A DNA stretch of 51,366 nucleotides from Halorubrum sp. SD626R (GTDB lineage Archaea; Halobacteriota; Halobacteria; Halobacteriales; Haloferacaceae), in NCBI RefSeq assembly GCF_001261915.1, contig NZ_CVRT01000153.1, positions 1-51,366 on the forward strand, in the 5' to 3' direction. The translations under genes were made by a program, and so were the position numbers. Numbering within the stretch: the first letter of the stretch is position 1; every line of letters starts with the position of its first letter. Of this stretch, positions 51,242 to 51,366 are shown in pieces. The notes under the pieces were generated by a model. That model was not told where the DNA came from. It searched no databases and was given only the letters and a program-made list of their open reading frames with translations.

Positions 51242-51366
51242 AACGCATCCGCGAATTCGGCCCGTTCAACTCGGCCCGGTTTCGCAGAGTCGGTTCGTCC
51301 GACTCACTGATATGAGGATTCCGCCCCCTGCGCTCCGGCGTAAGCGGGAATCTGATGTGAGCCGTG
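51242..51366 (+). other. Start of the pre-rRNA leader (16S gene lies beyond right edge)
   Basis: The sequence after P2 has no coding character and contains GC-rich complementary segments as expected of the upstream half of the 16S processing stem. The conserved 5' end of 16S rRNA is not reached in the window, so the gene itself is inferred, not seen. Confidence 0.6.

Overview
The window is chromosomal DNA of a haloarchaeon, most likely Halorubrum or a close relative. The evidence is high GC with strongly GC-biased third codon positions, very acidic proteins, leaderless-type promoters with TATA elements about 25-30 bases before start codons, archaeal-type AspRS, Cdc48, TBP and Orc1/Cdc6, small archaeal modifier proteins, a tRNA with an apparent archaeal intron, and an rRNA promoter pair of haloarchaeal type. 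Most of it is ordinary housekeeping sequence. The right-hand 4 kb is a replication and transcription hub.

Layout. 1-9.2 kb: 5' part of carB, a Tat lipoprotein, small regulators, cdc48, larC and aspS. 9.4-14.9 kb: two secreted or anchored proteins (one DUF4382), a VTT-family membrane protein, NAD kinase, a KaiC-like ATPase with a long DPFGG-rich acidic tail, and an MscS channel. 14.95-17.57 kb: a less GC-rich patch with three small membrane proteins. It ends in a tRNA-Gly(CCC) gene beside several partial copies of that tRNA's 3' end, which look like integration scars. 17.6-25.5 kb: M28 peptidase, nadE, an HTH regulator, a USP-truA operon, a cyclophilin, a D-2-hydroxyacid dehydrogenase and a cystathionine gamma-synthase-like enzyme. 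25.6-29.5 kb: a tRNA-Glu(UUC) with a probable 36-nt intron, an AbrB-PhoU regulator, a MoaD/SAMP-like operon and an FAA-family hydrolase. 29.9-39.6 kb: a DUF418 membrane protein, a Gfo/Idh/MocA oxidoreductase, a ThDP enzyme, a sugar isomerase-like protein, an XPB-type helicase and a TrmB-family regulator with a TrmB-type operator before its own gene. 40.0-45.5 kb: a second MscS, a MATE exporter, zinc-ribbon proteins and a glycine/alanine-rich membrane protein.

45.7-51.4 kb: maeB (malic enzyme fused to a phosphotransacetylase-like domain), then about 830 bases of non-coding DNA with four identical 19-bp origin recognition boxes. These are two forward and two reverse, some followed by G-strings. 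An AT-rich unwinding candidate lies between them, and 22-bp tandem repeats are also present. Directly downstream is orc1/cdc6. This is a convincing replication origin. Next come tbp on the minus strand and two tandem rRNA promoters with the start of a pre-rRNA leader running off the right edge, so an rRNA operon lies about 3 kb from the origin and is co-oriented with the rightward fork.

I see no CRISPR array, transposase or intact integrase. No clearly new multigene defence or metabolic system is evident. The strongest unusual signals are the origin architecture, the tRNA-Gly scar field, the intron-bearing tRNA-Glu, the TrmB operator, the SAMP-like operon with an extra residue after its GG, and a possible leaderless 10-codon ORF coupled to the KaiC-like gene.
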